33,429 bases of DNA from Pseudoflavonifractor phocaeensis (GTDB lineage: Bacteria > Bacillota > Clostridia > Oscillospirales > Oscillospiraceae). This document shows, piece after piece, positions 33,059 to 33,429 of the stretch. Where the stretch lies: NCBI RefSeq assembly GCF_021531375.1, contig NZ_JADYTU010000021.1, forward strand, positions 1 to 33,429, given 5' to 3'. Each line of letters opens with the position of its first letter. The first letter of the stretch is position 1. A program made the translations under genes and the position numbers. The notes beneath the pieces are model-generated. The model made no database searches, was not told the DNA's origin, and saw only the letters and a program-made list of their open reading frames with translations.

Positions 33059-33235
33059 ATGGATATGAAAGTGGCTCGTTTTGTACTGAAGATCGTGGCT
33101 CTGTCTCTGGGAGCCGCCGCCGCCATCTGTGCCATTATCGCCTACTGGGATAAGCTGGCTGAACTGGGAGACTGTGCCAAGGAGAAGTTCCAGCGCAAGG
33201 CCTGTGCCTCCGAGTACGATGACTACGAAGAGTAA
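33059..33235 (+). CDS. Small membrane protein, 58 residues
   Basis: A 58-codon frame starting MDMKVARFVLK and ending EYDDYEE. One hydrophobic helix covers about residues 8-29 (VLKIVALSLGAAAAICAII), followed by a Lys/Cys-containing middle (LGDCAKEKFQRKACA) and an acidic tail. TTGAAGGAGGAAC precedes the ATG at 33059; a second ATG two codons later is possible. It has its own promoter and terminator and codon use like the chromosome's. I cannot name the family; small proteins with helix, basic linker and acidic end are common in Oscillospiraceae. Confidence 0.75.
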   Translation: MDMKVARFVLKIVALSLGAAAAICAIIAYWDKLAELGDCAKEKFQRKACASEYDDYEE

Positions 33236-33246
33236 TATTACGAGTA

Positions 33247-33283
33247 AAAATGACCGCTGGCAATCGCCAACGGTCGTTTTTTA
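33247..33283 (+). terminator. Intrinsic terminator after the 58-residue gene
   Basis: GACCGCTGGC (33252-33261) pairs with GCCAACGGTC (33266-33275) with one mismatch, with A-run before and six T after. It also borders the stop of the convergent minus-strand gene. Confidence 0.88.
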
Positions 33284-33429
33284 TCCTCGGACCGCGTACC
33301 ATTGCAGACAGTGCCGATTTCCGGTGCGCCTCAGAAGCAAGCCGGACAGCAGAGCGTCAGCCAACAGTGTGGCCAGAGCCAGCCAGGTAACGGGCCGGGG
33401 GAAGGCCTGCAGAAGGGGGAGCAGGGCGG
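33281..33429 (-). CDS. C-terminal end of an unrecognised membrane protein (partial)
   Basis: On the minus strand an open frame runs from the window edge to TAA at 33281-33283, giving the last 48 residues of a protein. They include a hydrophobic stretch, WLALATLLADALLSGLLLRR, and end CLQWYAVRG. Frame, terminator placement and composition support a real gene end, probably with a membrane segment. The rest lies outside the window, so I do not name it. Confidence 0.55.
   Translation of the reverse strand, partial: ALLPLLQAFPRPVTWLALATLLADALLSGLLLRRTGNRHCLQWYAVRG

Overview
The window is chromosomal DNA of a GC-rich Gram-positive anaerobe of class Clostridia, most likely an Oscillospiraceae gut bacterium (Flavonifractor/Pseudoflavonifractor/Oscillibacter-like). 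This rests on protein style and layout, not on a marker search: HrcA/CIRCE-controlled groESL, a WalRK-YycH-YycI-like operon, lipoprotein ABC binding proteins with many GTG starts, AGGAGG ribosome sites and strong intrinsic terminators. I saw no tRNA, rRNA, CRISPR array, transposase or integrase.

Layout. 1-5340: ilvE; a minus-strand DUF815 ATPase divergent from dusB (their promoters overlap at the -35 boxes); then an ECF sigma factor and its zinc-finger anti-sigma factor. 5340-7420: a minus-strand pair, ArsB/NhaD-type permease and a cytidylate-kinase-like protein. 7700-9940: an EF-G paralogue with altered G motifs. 9940-10560: a long structured intergenic region holding a 31-bp copy of the EF-G gene's 3' end and a cluster of CGGACA half-sites. 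10560-15500: a complete branched-chain amino-acid-type ABC importer (binding lipoprotein, two permeases, two ATPases). 15520-21520: GNAT acetyltransferase (minus), then nudF and a WalR/WalK/YycH/YycI-like envelope signalling operon. 21600-25890: murI, an RlmL-type rRNA methyltransferase, a diacylglycerol-kinase-family lipid kinase and an M28 peptidase lipoprotein. 25870-28190: groES-groEL with promoter and CIRCE operator.

From about 28190 to 30480 base composition becomes clearly more AT-rich and codon use changes. This stretch carries a maltose/galactoside-type O-acetyltransferase, a YgjV-family membrane protein behind a promoter-terminator leader, and a YczE-family membrane protein. It looks like acquired DNA, though I found no recombinase or clear attachment repeats. 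After it GC-rich DNA resumes with nfeD plus an SPFH/stomatin gene, a polysaccharide deacetylase, a 58-residue membrane protein, and the C-terminal end of a minus-strand gene cut by the window edge.

How the genes work together. Several units concern the cell envelope: ECF sigma/anti-sigma, WalRK-YycHI, MurI (D-glutamate for peptidoglycan), lipid kinase, NfeD/SPFH and polysaccharide deacetylase. Others serve branched-chain amino acid metabolism (ilvE and the liv-type importer, which are separate units) and translation or protein quality (dusB, EF-G paralogue, rRNA methyltransferase, groESL). No obviously new defence or multi-gene system stands out. The most unusual items are the AT-rich cassette with its apparent attenuator, the EF-G tail duplication, the CGGACA cluster upstream of the importer, and the degenerate EF-G and kinase-like motifs.
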